A stretch of 64,000 bases of DNA from Firmicutes bacterium HGW-Firmicutes-9 (GCA_002841395.1 PGZM01000002.1:504201-568200); one strand, 5' to 3'. Positions 33,604-42,566 are shown, numbered from the stretch's first letter. Made by a program: numbers and translations. Notes: generated from the sequence alone by a model not told the origin.

Positions 33604-34536
33604 ATGACAAAAATCCGCTACCTCGATATTCAACGTATGTCCAGTGAGGACGGTCCCGGCCTCCGCACAACGATTTTTCTCAAGGGTTGCTCCCTGGCAT
33701 GCGCCTGGTGCCACAACCCAGAAAGCATCGCAAAAAAGTTTCAGGTGCATTGGATCTCCGCGCGCTGCATCAACTGCGGCAGCTGCGATGATGTCTGCCC
33801 CAACGGCGCACTCACACGCGACGAGAGCGGCGTACACATCGACCGTAGACTCTGCACGGGCTGCTGCACCTGCGTCTCCGCATGCCCGACGCTCGCGCTG
33901 GAATGCAAGGGCATCGACGCCGAGCCGGAAGAACTCTGCCGTGAGCTGGTCAAAGATCGCGCGTACTTTGGCAGAGACGGCGGCGTTACGTTATCCGGCG
34001 GAGAAGCGCTATTGCAGGACGGCACAGTGGAACTGTTGCGTCTTCTCAAACAGGAAGGCATCCAGACCGCAGTTGACACTTGCGGCATGGTGTTTACGGA
34101 GCAGTTGCAAGCCGCTCTGCCATATACGGACATCCTGCTCTACGATCTCAAACTCATGAACGACGCGGAACATTTGCGTTGGACGGGACGCGGAAATGCG
34201 ATGATTCTGCGCAACCTCGGCGTCGCGGCACTCTGGGCAAAGGGAAGCGGCAGGCTCTGGATTCGCACGCCGATCATACCCGGCGCTACTGATTCTGTGG
34301 AAAACATCCGCGCCATCGGCAACCGCATCAACGCCATCGGTGGCGCGGAACGATGGGAACTCTGCGCATTCAACAACCTTTGCACGGATAAATACAAGCG
34401 TTTGGACATCGACTGGGCGTTTCAAGATGCTCCCCTGATTACGAAAAAACACATGGATGATCTGCTGGAGGTTGCAAAGAGCACCAACGCGTGCGACGAT
34501 ATCCGCGCAAGCGGCGCGCTGGCGGCGGAAGATTGA
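33604..34536 (+). CDS. Glycyl radical enzyme activating protein (radical SAM)
   Basis: The 310-residue activase has the radical-SAM CX3CX2C motif (Cys29, Cys33, Cys36 in GCSLACAWCHNPES), an inserted double ferredoxin region (CINCGSCDDVCPNGAL and CTGCCTCVSACPTLAL) and the GGVTLSGGE SAM-binding motif. The double-cluster insert is typical of activases for the non-PFL glycyl radical enzymes. It abstracts hydrogen from Gly804 of the enzyme encoded 52 bp upstream. The ribosome site is weak (AAGGA at about 15 nt), fitting low activase need. Confidence 0.95.
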   Translation: MTKIRYLDIQRMSSEDGPGLRTTIFLKGCSLACAWCHNPESIAKKFQVHWISARCINCGSCDDVCPNGALTRDESGVHIDRRLCTGCCTCVSACPTLALECKGIDAEPEELCRELVKDRAYFGRDGGVTLSGGEALLQDGTVELLRLLKQEGIQTAVDTCGMVFTEQLQAALPYTDILLYDLKLMNDAEHLRWTGRGNAMILRNLGVAALWAKGSGRLWIRTPIIPGATDSVENIRAIGNRINAIGGAERWELCAFNNLCTDKYKRLDIDWAFQDAPLITKKHMDDLLEVAKSTNACDDIRASGALAAED

Positions 34537-34589
34537 TCTTGTATAATACGACATGAACGGACGGACGAGTTTGATCGGAGGATTACGCG

Positions 34590-35414
34590 ATGAAATCTCC
34601 TTTTGTTGACCGAATCGACGAAAAAGCCATCGAGATGATGGACTGTGACAGCAAGGTCGGCGTGCTTGCGACGCAGGACGAGAGCGGATACCCGCATCTT
34701 TCGTTCATCTCGTCGATTCAGGCGCTGAACGAGAGCGTGTTGACGTTCGGTCAGTTTTCGGCGGGCTTGAGTAAGCGGTTTATCGCGGATCGTCCGCGCG
34801 TCGGGTTTCTTGTGCTGAGTGCAGACAAACGCTATCTTTCCGGCAGAGCGGTATACACGCACAGCGCGAACACCGGCAAGGAGTTTGATCTGTATAATAA
34901 CAAGCCGCTCTTTCGATATAACTCCTACATGGGGTTTTATCGCATCTTCTATCTCAATCTGGAACAAATCAGCGGCATTCGTCCGCTGCCGATGGGCGCA
35001 ATCGTCCTCGGCGCGATCTTGTCGCGCGTAAAAGCATTCTTCGTTAAAAAGAGCGAAAACAATGCGTTGCCTTTGATCGGTCAGCAGCTGTTTTCGCAAC
35101 TCGATTCTCTCAAATTCCTGTGCTATTACGATGATAAAGGCGATGCACGGCTCTTTCCGGTCGTGCAAGCGACGAGCGCAGGCTCTGATCGAATCGCGCT
35201 GAGCGGTGTTCCTTTTGGCGGCGTACTGAAACAGATACCTGACAATGCGAAAGTATCGATTCTTTGTTTGAATCTGAAAATGGAAAGCGTGCTCGTCAAA
35301 GGTCGCTTCTCAAAGGGGATTCTCGAGATCGAGCGTGTGTATAACTCCATGCCGCCGAAGATGGAGTATGTCTATCCGCGCAGCGAGACGATCAGCCCCG
35401 TTCGCTCCTTCTGA
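34590..35414 (+). CDS. Pyridoxamine 5'-phosphate oxidase-like flavin-binding protein
   Basis: The 274-residue protein has an N-terminal FMN-binding split-barrel segment (KVGVLATQDESGYPHLSFISSIQAL, VGFLVLSADKRYLSGRAVY) and a C-terminal half of unknown fold. The family covers flavin- or heme-binding reductases and PNP oxidases; the reaction is not predictable. ATG 34590 follows GGAGG at 8 nt. It lies 53 bp after the activase gene and ends at a strong terminator, so it is probably cotranscribed with the glycyl radical enzyme pair. Confidence 0.75.
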   Translation: MKSPFVDRIDEKAIEMMDCDSKVGVLATQDESGYPHLSFISSIQALNESVLTFGQFSAGLSKRFIADRPRVGFLVLSADKRYLSGRAVYTHSANTGKEFDLYNNKPLFRYNSYMGFYRIFYLNLEQISGIRPLPMGAIVLGAILSRVKAFFVKKSENNALPLIGQQLFSQLDSLKFLCYYDDKGDARLFPVVQATSAGSDRIALSGVPFGGVLKQIPDNAKVSILCLNLKMESVLVKGRFSKGILEIERVYNSMPPKMEYVYPRSETISPVRSF

Positions 35415-35428
35415 CAACACCAAAACGC

Positions 35429-35458
35429 AAAAGCGGAGGAATCATCCTCCGCTTTTCT
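35429..35458 (+). terminator. Terminator of the glycyl radical enzyme operon
   Basis: AAAAGCGGAGGA and TCCTCCGCTTTT form a 12-bp stem around ATCA, followed by CTTG. Confidence 0.88.
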
Positions 35459-35476
35459 TGCGCCCGTTATGCGGCG

Positions 35477-35803
35477 TTAACTGTTCTGTTGCAAATACCT
35501 TGCAATCGTGTAAAGAAACTCTTTGTTGCCCGGCGGATAACTGCCGCGGTTGATGAAAAGCTGATCGAGCCGTTTCTGATTTCCAAAGTTCCAGATCGCC
35601 TTGATCTCTTCGCGTACATTCCGCTCAATGCGTGCGGGTTTGGTGCCGCAACGCTCTGCAACTTTTGGATAGAGTACGCGCGTCGTACTGGTCACTTGCT
35701 CTTCCTGCATGATGAGTTCAAGCGTCATCGCCATCTGCACATAGCCCAAGCGTCCTGTCGGCGCGCCGAGTCGGAGTAATTCCTGATCGATTTTTGACCT
35801 CAC
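35477..35803 (-). CDS. Standalone Spo0A C-terminal-type DNA-binding protein
   Basis: About 108 residues that correspond only to the Spo0A effector domain: LLRLGAPTGRLGYVQMAMTLELIMQ, TRVLYPKVAERCGTKPARIERNVREEIKAIW (recognition helix around PARIERNV). Full Spo0A is about 260 residues with an N-terminal receiver; that domain is absent and no gene for one is adjacent. The start is GTG 35803 with GGGAGG 8 nt upstream; ATG 35845 is in frame but without a site. It may bind the phased repeats upstream (separate entry). Whether it controls sporulation is unknown. Confidence 0.8.
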   Translation of the reverse strand: MRSKIDQELLRLGAPTGRLGYVQMAMTLELIMQEEQVTSTTRVLYPKVAERCGTKPARIERNVREEIKAIWNFGNQKRLDQLFINRGSYPPGNKEFLYTIARYLQQNS

Positions 35804-35884
35804 CTGTCTGTCCTCCCAGTCTTTTTTACACCCATAAACAGACATTAATCTACAAAATAACAAATTACAATGGTTCCGCTATTC

Positions 35885-35924
35885 TTCGAGATTAATCGAC
35901 TTTTTTCGCGTTTTTTCGACTTTT
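35885..35924. repeat. Four 10-bp phased repeats resembling 0A boxes
   Basis: Units begin at 35885 (TTCGAGA), 35895 (ATCGACT), 35905 (TTCGCGT) and 35915 (TTCGACT), each followed by T-rich bases. The consensus TTCGACT is one base off the Spo0A box TTCGACA. The exact 10-bp period places all on one helix face, 80-120 bp upstream of the Spo0A-C gene. Confidence 0.6.
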
Positions 35925-36078
35925 CTGTATATACAACAATAACAGACTTCCGATCGATATCCAATCAAAAATATATCGTTTTTATCCTGTCGTTTCCTGT
36001 ATGAGCCAACGAATCACGATTGTATTGAAAATGTGTATCACAAGGCCGATACGCAACGTTACAGCATGAAGCCGTCGA

Positions 36079-36108
36079 TTGCGAAAGCGCAAGTATGCGT
36101 GTTACAAT
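36079..36108 (+). promoter_or_regulatory. Promoter of the Fe-ADH gene
   Basis: TTGCGA (36079-36084) and TACAAT (36103-36108), 18-bp spacing, about 50 bp before the start codon. Confidence 0.6.
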
Positions 36109-36159
36109 AAATCATATCCACTTTTCACAATCTAAAATAATAGTTGGAGGCGCGAAACC

Positions 36160-37365
36160 ATGCTTTGGACACTGAAAAAAATCTGGTACCGCGTATTTCA
36201 GTTTGTACTGACGAGCGGCATGTACCTCATGCCCTGGCGCCAGCCGGAGCTGCTCTCTGGCCCGGGCAGTATTAAAAAACTGCCCGCTCTGATCAAGAGC
36301 AAGGGCATCAAGAACGTTCTGATCGTGACGGACTCCGTACTGCGCAAGCTGGGACTGCTAGATTCCTTCTTTGCTGCCTGCGATGCGGAAGGACTCAAGG
36401 GCATTGTCTACGATGGCGTTGAGCCGAATCCGTCGATTGAGAACATCGAGGCCGCACGCAAGCTCTATCTGGACAACAACTGTGATGGCATCGTCGCGTT
36501 CGGCGGCGGCTCCGCGATGGACTGCGCAAAAGCCGCAGGTGCCCGTGTGGTGAAGCCCCGCCAGAGCGTTGAACAGATGGGCGGTACGCTCCGCGTGCTC
36601 AAGCGTCTTCCGCTGCTGTTTGCCGTACCGACAACCGCCGGCACCGGCTCGGAAACGACCATCGCAGCGGTTGTAACCGACCGCGCAACGCATCACAAAT
36701 ACGCGATTCAAGATCTCGCGCTGATTCCGCGTTATGCGGTGCTCGACCCCGAACTCACCGTTGGCTTGCCGCCGCACATCACAAGCACGACCGGCATGGA
36801 TGCGCTGACACACGCCGTGGAAGCATACACGAATCTTTTCGCGCCGAAATCGACGGACAAACTCGCCGTTGAGGCTGTGAAACTCATCTTCGAGAATCTG
36901 GAGAAGGTTTACAAAGACGGCTCCGATATTACCGCGCGTTACAACATGCAGCTTGCGGCATATTACGCTGGCGCGGCCTTTACGCGCGCGTGCGTTGGTT
37001 ATGTCCACGGGGTAGCGCACACGCTGGGCGGTCTCTACGGAACGCCGCACGGGTTAGCGAACGCGGTTATTCTGCCATATGTGATGGAAGAGTTCGGCCC
37101 TGCCGTTTATTATAAACTTGCAAGACTTGCCGAGGCCGTAGGAATCAACGGCAAAGACGACGAAGAAAAAGCAAAAGCATTTATTCGCGAAATCCGTCGT
37201 TTGAACGCGGACATGCGCATACAGGACAAATTTGACTTCATTCAGGATCAAGACATCCCGCAGATGATCCGCTGGGCAATGAAGGAAGCCAACCCGATCT
37301 ATCCCGTGCCTGTGCTTTGGCATGAGCCGGAATTCCGCGCGCTGATTGAGCGGCTCCGCGGTTGA
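36160..37365 (+). CDS. Iron-containing alcohol dehydrogenase
   Basis: The 401-residue protein has the group III dehydrogenase motifs: NAD-binding GGGSAMDCAKA, PTTAGTGSETT, and metal-ligand histidines in TGMDALTHAVEAY, YVHGVAHTLGG and YGTPHGLANA. A 25-residue hydrophobic, aromatic N-terminal extension (MLWTLKKIWYRVFQFVLTSG) precedes the usual start at PELLSGPGSIKKL and may give loose membrane contact. The substrate, an alcohol, diol or semialdehyde, is not clear. TTGGAGG precedes the ATG. The ThiF-like gene follows with a single base between. Confidence 0.92.
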   Translation: MLWTLKKIWYRVFQFVLTSGMYLMPWRQPELLSGPGSIKKLPALIKSKGIKNVLIVTDSVLRKLGLLDSFFAACDAEGLKGIVYDGVEPNPSIENIEAARKLYLDNNCDGIVAFGGGSAMDCAKAAGARVVKPRQSVEQMGGTLRVLKRLPLLFAVPTTAGTGSETTIAAVVTDRATHHKYAIQDLALIPRYAVLDPELTVGLPPHITSTTGMDALTHAVEAYTNLFAPKSTDKLAVEAVKLIFENLEKVYKDGSDITARYNMQLAAYYAGAAFTRACVGYVHGVAHTLGGLYGTPHGLANAVILPYVMEEFGPAVYYKLARLAEAVGINGKDDEEKAKAFIREIRRLNADMRIQDKFDFIQDQDIPQMIRWAMKEANPIYPVPVLWHEPEFRALIERLRG

Positions 37366-37366
37366 T

Positions 37367-38086
37367 ATGAACAGCGGCCGGTACACGCGCCAGATCCTTC
37401 TTCCGGAGATCGGCGATATAGGCCAGGCAAAATTAGCCGCGGCAAGCGTATTCGTCGTCGGCTGCGGCGGCTTGGGCTCCACGCTGCTGTATGATCTTTG
37501 CGGCATGGGTGTCGGTAGAATCGGATTTTGCGACGGTGATATCGTTTCGCTCAATAATCTGAACCGACAGTTTCTGCACACGCCTGCCGATATCGGCAAA
37601 AACAAAGCACAATCGGCCTATGAGAAGTTGCAGGCTTTCGCACCGGAACTGATGTTGGAACCGCACGATACACTCCTGACAGATGACAACGCGATTACGC
37701 TGGTCTCCAGTTACGATCTCGTGCTGCTCGCGGTGGATTCTATCCCGGTGCGTTTGATCGCAAACCGCGCATGCGTCTCAATGCACAAGCCACTTGTCGA
37801 TGCCGGTATCCACGGGCTCAACGGCTCCGTCTACACCTATCGACCCGATCAGACGTCGTGCCTTTCGTGTTTCTATCCGGAAACAAGTAAAGCAAGCGCG
37901 ATAGAGATCCCTAGTTTTGCGCCGATCGTCTCCGCGATCGCATCGCTGGAAGCACAGTGCGCGGCAAACATCCTGCTCGGGTTGCCAAACCCCACGGACG
38001 GCAGAATGCTGCTCTTCGACGGGTCGACTATGACTACGGAGTTCGTTTCCATCGCAAAGAGCCCCAACTGCCCGGTCTGTTCGTAA
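37367..38086 (+). CDS. ThiF/MoeB/HesA-family E1-like adenylyltransferase
   Basis: The 239-residue protein starts RYTRQILLPEIGDIGQAKL and has the ATP-binding VGCGGLGS loop, DGDIVSLNNLNRQF and two CxxC pairs (SCLSCF and NCPVCS) that would hold zinc. It should adenylate the C-terminal glycine of a ubiquitin-like sulfur carrier (ThiS/MoaD-like). No such carrier, thiG or moa gene is in the window. The start ATG 37367 lies one base after the ADH stop with no good ribosome site, so translation probably depends on the upstream gene. Confidence 0.88.
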   Translation: MNSGRYTRQILLPEIGDIGQAKLAAASVFVVGCGGLGSTLLYDLCGMGVGRIGFCDGDIVSLNNLNRQFLHTPADIGKNKAQSAYEKLQAFAPELMLEPHDTLLTDDNAITLVSSYDLVLLAVDSIPVRLIANRACVSMHKPLVDAGIHGLNGSVYTYRPDQTSCLSCFYPETSKASAIEIPSFAPIVSAIASLEAQCAANILLGLPNPTDGRMLLFDGSTMTTEFVSIAKSPNCPVCS

Positions 38087-38101
38087 AACCTACAAACAAA
38101 C

Positions 38102-38136
38102 AAGCACGCGGAAATCACTCCGCGTGCTTTTCTTTT
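38102..38136. terminator. Bidirectional terminator between thiF-like and AhpD-like genes
   Basis: AAGCACGCGGA and TCCGCGTGCTT form an 11-bp stem with a 6-nt loop, followed by TTCTTTT on the plus strand. Confidence 0.9.
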
Positions 38137-38143
38137 GAGTTTT

Positions 38144-38734
38144 TTAGAATCTGAGAATCGGAGCTTTAAATAGATTCAACAAAATCGCCGTCAAGCCTGC
38201 TAAGGGAATGTAGATGACCATGGCCAGCATCATTAACAGTTCATAGAATACATTGCTGCGCGGGTCGGGCTTCCCGCGAAACCGCAGCAGAAACGAGCCG
38301 GACGGGATACCGACTGCGTTCCCCATCATGATCATGCGAGTAACCGCAAGAATGCCGTATGCGCCTGTTTCACCATATTCCGCAACAATCTTGTCCCAGC
38401 TTTCGCGGGAAGGTTTTCCCCGATTGTCCGCATAATGCTGCGCAAACAATACACCGGAGAGTTCCTTCTGCGGCACGTCCGTAAAGCTGCCGCCAAGCAT
38501 GGCGCGGATCTCTTCCGCTGAGAATCCCTCTTCCAACGCAACCCGCGTGTGATAATAGGAGCACATCGCGCAGCCGTTGACTTCCGTCACGGCAAGCATG
38601 ATACGCTCTAAGAATGCTTTATTCATCTTCCCCGCCGCCTTCGCGCGCCGCAGCAGCGGAATCGAACGAAATGCGAGCGTCATGATTTGATAGAGTTCAA
38701 ATACGGAAAAAAGTTTCTTACCGGATGACTGCAT
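38144..38734 (-). CDS. Carboxymuconolactone decarboxylase/AhpD-like protein with C-terminal membrane segment
   Basis: The 196-residue protein has the CMD/AhpD core with the redox CxxC and proton-relay histidine (NGCAMCSYYHTRVALEEG), here about residues 54-70, then an all-helical body and a C-terminal hydrophobic stretch (LLMMLAMVIYIPLAGLTAILLNLF). The core suggests a thiol-dependent peroxidase or related reductase; the membrane tail is not common in AhpD. GAGGAG precedes ATG 38734. It is a single gene. Confidence 0.83.
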   Translation of the reverse strand: MQSSGKKLFSVFELYQIMTLAFRSIPLLRRAKAAGKMNKAFLERIMLAVTEVNGCAMCSYYHTRVALEEGFSAEEIRAMLGGSFTDVPQKELSGVLFAQHYADNRGKPSRESWDKIVAEYGETGAYGILAVTRMIMMGNAVGIPSGSFLLRFRGKPDPRSNVFYELLMMLAMVIYIPLAGLTAILLNLFKAPILRF

Positions 38735-38803
38735 GGATTCTCCTCTGCTGCCGAATCACTCGGCCGCTTGTTCTATCTTAAACCGATCCAGATAAAATCG
38801 CAA

Positions 38804-38830
38804 CGAAAAACGCCCGCCGGTAGGCGGGCG
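38804..38830 (-). terminator. Terminator of pyrG
   Basis: CGCCCGCC and GGCGGGCG (8 bp, 4-nt loop) followed on the minus strand by TTTTTCG. Confidence 0.9.
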
Positions 38831-38848
38831 TATTGCGTCAGCGTATCT

Positions 38849-40450
38849 TTACTTCTTGTTTTTTAGCGCAGCTGCGACAAATCCCTTGAACAACGGATGT
38901 GCGCGGTTCGGGCGGCTCTTGAACTCAGGATGGAACTGCACGCCGATGTAGAAAGGATGATCCTTGAGCTCAACCGTCTCCACGATGCGATCATCCGGTG
39001 AAACACCGGAAAGCACGAGACCCACGCTGGAGAGACGATCGCGATAATCGTTGTTGAACTCATAGCGGTGTCTGTGCCGTTCATGGATCAGCGGCTGTGC
39101 ATAGCACTTCTCGAGCAGCGAACCCGCCATCACCTTGCACGGATAGGTGCCAAGGCGCATTGTGCCGCCTTTGTTGATCGTTGCATACTGATCCGGCATA
39201 AAGTCGATGACCTTGTGCGGGCTGTTTTCGTCAAACTCGCCGCTGTTCGCGCCGAAGAGACCCGCAACATTGCGCGCAAATTCGATCACCGCAATCTGCA
39301 TGCCAAGGCACAGGCCAAGGTACGGAATATTGTGCTCGCGCGCATATTTCGCGGTTTGAATCATTCCCTCTACGCCGCGCACGCCGAAACCGCCGGGGAG
39401 AACGATGCCGTCAAGCCCGGCGAGCTTTTCGTCCACATTCTTCGCGTCGATGACTTCGGAATCGATCCATTCGATCTCGACCATCGCGCTGTTTTCATAT
39501 CCCGCATGGCGCATGGCTTCCGCAACAGAAAGATATGCATCATGCAGCTTGACATATTTACCGACAAGACCGATCTTGACGTGCTCTTTGCTGCCGCGCA
39601 CGCGATCCAGCATCTCGTTCCATTCCTTGAGGTTCGGCTGCGGCAAATCCAACTGCAGCTCGCGGCAGACGACTTCGGAGAAGTTGTTGCGCTCCAGCAT
39701 GATCGGCGCTTCGTACAGCGTCTCCACGGTGAGATTCTCGATCACGCAGTCGGGCTTGACGTTGCAGAACAGCGCGATCTTGCGCTTCAGGTTATCGTCT
39801 ACGGGGTGATCCACGCGCATGACGATGATGTTCGGGGTGATACCGGAGGACTGGAGTTCTTTGACGGAGTGTTGTGTGGGCTTGGATTTATGCTCGTCCG
39901 AACCGGAAAGGTACGGCACGAGCGTAACATGAATAAAGAGGCAGTTGCATGGCCCAACTTCGTGACCGACCTGACGGATGGCTTCGAGGAACGGTTGGCT
40001 TTCGATATCGCCGATGGTGCCGCCGATCTCCGTGATGACGACATCCGCGTGCGTTGCGTCCGCTACGCTGTAGATGAAGCGCTTGATCTCGTTGGTCACG
40101 TGCGGGATGACCTGCACCGTCTCACCAAGATACGCGCCCGCGCGCTCGTTGGTCAGGATGTTCCAGTAAACCTTGCCGGTTGTGAGGTTCGAAAAGCGGT
40201 TCAGGTCTTCGTCGATGAATCGCTCATAGTGCCCCAAATCAAGATCGGTCTCCGCGCCGTCTTCGGTTACGAACACTTCACCGTGCTGAAATGGGCTCAT
40301 CGTGCCGGGGTCCACGTTGATGTAGGGGTCCAGCTTCTGCGCCGCGACCTTCAACCCGCGCGCTTTGAGCAGCCTCCCCAGCGACGCCGCCGTGATGCCT
40401 TTGCCAAGCCCCGAAACAACGCCGCCAGTTACAAAAATATACTTCGCCAT
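38849..40450 (-). CDS. pyrG: CTP synthase
   Basis: The 533-residue protein has an N-terminal synthetase domain ([65 protein letters not shown]) and a C-terminal class I glutamine amidotransferase domain with the nucleophile elbow YLGLCLGMQ and the His-Pro-Glu triad end (VQFHPEF). It makes CTP from UTP, ATP and glutamine. Length is standard. GGAGGAG precedes ATG 40450. It is a single transcript between its own terminator and that of glmS. Confidence 0.98.
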   Translation of the reverse strand: MAKYIFVTGGVVSGLGKGITAASLGRLLKARGLKVAAQKLDPYINVDPGTMSPFQHGEVFVTEDGAETDLDLGHYERFIDEDLNRFSNLTTGKVYWNILTNERAGAYLGETVQVIPHVTNEIKRFIYSVADATHADVVITEIGGTIGDIESQPFLEAIRQVGHEVGPCNCLFIHVTLVPYLSGSDEHKSKPTQHSVKELQSSGITPNIIVMRVDHPVDDNLKRKIALFCNVKPDCVIENLTVETLYEAPIMLERNNFSEVVCRELQLDLPQPNLKEWNEMLDRVRGSKEHVKIGLVGKYVKLHDAYLSVAEAMRHAGYENSAMVEIEWIDSEVIDAKNVDEKLAGLDGIVLPGGFGVRGVEGMIQTAKYAREHNIPYLGLCLGMQIAVIEFARNVAGLFGANSGEFDENSPHKVIDFMPDQYATINKGGTMRLGTYPCKVMAGSLLEKCYAQPLIHERHRHRYEFNNDYRDRLSSVGLVLSGVSPDDRIVETVELKDHPFYIGVQFHPEFKSRPNRAHPLFKGFVAAALKNKK

Positions 40451-40573
40451 ACAATCTCCTCCGTATCACATGCTAATCTATATTGATTCTTAATAAAACA
40501 CGAATGCAAGCCCGACCGCGGGCATGGGTTTTGATATACTGTTCTTTCTGTCGAGAAACGCTGTCTTATAAAA

Positions 40574-40606
40574 CTACAAAAGCAACGCCCCTTTTGAAAG
40601 GGGCGT
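40574..40606 (-). terminator. Terminator of glmS
   Basis: ACGCCCCTTT and AAAGGGGCGT form a 10-bp near-perfect palindrome, followed on the minus strand by TGCTTTTG. Confidence 0.82.
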
Positions 40607-40618
40607 GAAATAGGGTGG

Positions 40619-42445
40619 TTATTCCACCGTAACGCTTTTTGCTAGATTGCGCGGCTGATCCACCGAACAGCCTTTCTGCACCGCTAAATAGTATGCGAGC
40701 AGTTGCATGGGAATGATCGCACAGAGCGGTGCGAGCGTCGCATCCATCTGATCAATCTGCCATTGTTCGTGAGAGTGTCCAGCGGCTCCTTCCCACGGAC
40801 CGTTGGTCACGGCGAGCACATGCGCACCGCGCACACGAACCTCTTCCATATTGCTGGCGACCTTCGCCTGCAACTCCGGCTGGGTCGCGAGCGCTACAAC
40901 GAGAGAGCCTTCTTCAATCAGCGCAATCGTGCCGTGCTTGAGTTCACCCGCGGCATACGCCTCCGAGTGAATGTAGGAGATCTCCTTAAGCTTGAGCGCG
41001 GCTTCCATCGCGAGGGCATAGTCCATCCCGCGGCCGATGAAGAACACGTGCTTGACCGCAAACGAGCGGCTTGCAAAGAACTGAATCTGTTCTTTGTTGT
41101 CGAGCACCTTTTGCATGGCTGCCGGGAGCTTGCTCATCTCTTTGAGCCGCTCAGTGACCTGCGCCTGCGTCATCTCGCCGCGCTTTTGCGCGAGATCCAG
41201 CGCGCACAGATACAGCACGATGATCTGCGTTAAATACGATTTTGTTGCGGCAACGGCGATTTCTGGGCCTGCGTAGGTATACAGCACGTGATTCGCTTCA
41301 CGCGAAATCGTGCTGCCTGTGACATTGCAAACCGCCATGGTGTCGCAGCCGAGCTCTTTTGCCTTGCGCAGCGCCGCGATGGTATCCGCGGTCTCGCCGC
41401 TCTGGCTGATAACCATGAACGCCTCGCCCTTGTCGATCAGAAGATCGCCATAGCGGAATTCACTTGCGATGTCGACATCGACGCGGAGTTTTGCCATGTG
41501 TTCGATGAACTTCTTGCCGAGCATACCCGCATGGAACGCGGTGCCGCAGCTCACGATGGTGATGCGGTCGAGTGCTTTCGCCCGTGCTTCATCCCACGGA
41601 AACCGGTCGGATTTCAGCGTAAAGTCTTTTGCCACATACTGATCATAGGTCTTGCGGAACGCATCCGGCTCTTCACAGATTTCTTTCATCATGAAGTGCT
41701 CGTAGTTGCCTTTCTTCGCAGACTCGATATCCCAGTCCACATGCAGCGTTTCTTTTTCAATCTCCGCGCCGAACTCGTCGTAGAACTCGATTCCGCTCTT
41801 GCGGAGAATCGCGATCTGACGATCCTGCACAAAGCAGACGTCTCTGGTGTACTCCAGAAGCGCCGGAATATCGGAAGCGACGATGCTTTCGCCATTGCCG
41901 TGGCCTACGACCATGGGGCTGTCCTTGCAGGTGCAATAGATGGTCTCGGGATCATCCGCAAAGATGATCGCAAGCGCAAACGAACCTTCCAGCATCGCGA
42001 GCGCCTGCTTGAGCGTCGCGAACGCGTTGCCGCGATAATAGTAACCAAGCAGCTGCGCAACGACCTCCGTATCCGTCTCAGAAACGAATACGCAGCCGTT
42101 TTTCACGAGCATGCTCTTGATATGCTGATAATTTTCGATGATGCCGTTGTGTACGATCGCCAGCGTCTTGTGCGAATCCGTATGCGGATGCGCGTTCACA
42201 TCCGAAGGTTCGCCGTGTGTCGCCCAGCGGGTGTGTCCGATGCCGCTCTTGCCGCTGACAGGAGATGCCTCCAGTAAATCTTTCAGGTTCTCAATCTTGC
42301 CCTTTGCCTTACGCAGCACAAGATCAGAGCCATCCCAAACCGCAACGCCCGCGGAGTCATAACCGCGATAAGCGAGCGAAGTTAATCCGTTCATTAAGAT
42401 GGGTACGCAATTCTTTTCGCCTGTGTAACCTACGATTCCACACAT
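40619..42445 (-). CDS. glmS: Glutamine-fructose-6-phosphate aminotransferase (isomerizing)
   Basis: The 608-residue protein starts MCGIVGYTG with the Cys2 nucleophile of the class II glutaminase domain, and has two SIS sugar-isomerase domains (SCGTAFHAGMLGKKF, SQSGETADTIAAL) and the conserved C-terminal QPRNLAKSVTVE. It makes glucosamine-6-phosphate for cell-wall synthesis. AAAGGGGGAA precedes the ATG. The leader has a long stem-loop but I see no glmS ribozyme core. Confidence 0.98.
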   Translation of the reverse strand: MCGIVGYTGEKNCVPILMNGLTSLAYRGYDSAGVAVWDGSDLVLRKAKGKIENLKDLLEASPVSGKSGIGHTRWATHGEPSDVNAHPHTDSHKTLAIVHNGIIENYQHIKSMLVKNGCVFVSETDTEVVAQLLGYYYRGNAFATLKQALAMLEGSFALAIIFADDPETIYCTCKDSPMVVGHGNGESIVASDIPALLEYTRDVCFVQDRQIAILRKSGIEFYDEFGAEIEKETLHVDWDIESAKKGNYEHFMMKEICEEPDAFRKTYDQYVAKDFTLKSDRFPWDEARAKALDRITIVSCGTAFHAGMLGKKFIEHMAKLRVDVDIASEFRYGDLLIDKGEAFMVISQSGETADTIAALRKAKELGCDTMAVCNVTGSTISREANHVLYTYAGPEIAVAATKSYLTQIIVLYLCALDLAQKRGEMTQAQVTERLKEMSKLPAAMQKVLDNKEQIQFFASRSFAVKHVFFIGRGMDYALAMEAALKLKEISYIHSEAYAAGELKHGTIALIEEGSLVVALATQPELQAKVASNMEEVRVRGAHVLAVTNGPWEGAAGHSHEQWQIDQMDATLAPLCAIIPMQLLAYYLAVQKGCSVDQPRNLAKSVTVE

Positions 42446-42478
42446 GTAGCTCGAATTCCCCCTTTGCTAATAAATGAA

Positions 42479-42522
42479 GCGTCCGATAATAAGCCGCCAA
42501 CCGCCCACCCATTATCGAACGC
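42479..42522 (-). other. Stem-loop in the glmS leader
   Basis: GCGTCCGATAAT (42479-42490) and ATTATCGAACGC (42511-42522) pair over 12 positions with one mismatch around a G/C-rich 20-nt loop, inside the transcribed leader. It does not resemble the glmS ribozyme; a regulatory role is possible but unproven. Confidence 0.5.
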
Positions 42523-42536
42523 AAAATCCTTCGGAC

Positions 42537-42566
42537 ATTATACAAAAGGTTCTTGCACTCCGTCAA
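42537..42566 (-). promoter_or_regulatory. Promoter of glmS
   Basis: Minus-strand TTGACG (42561-42566) and TATAAT (42537-42542), 18-bp spacing. Confidence 0.8.

Noticed and set aside
39068-40486. 472-codon plus-strand ORF opposite pyrG
   Set aside because: Shadow of the unmistakable CTP synthase on the other strand; composition (many Arg, His, Ala) is typical of antisense frames in GC-rich third positions.
41288-42277. 329-codon plus-strand ORF opposite glmS
   Set aside because: Antisense to glmS with no start signal; protein shows no family features.
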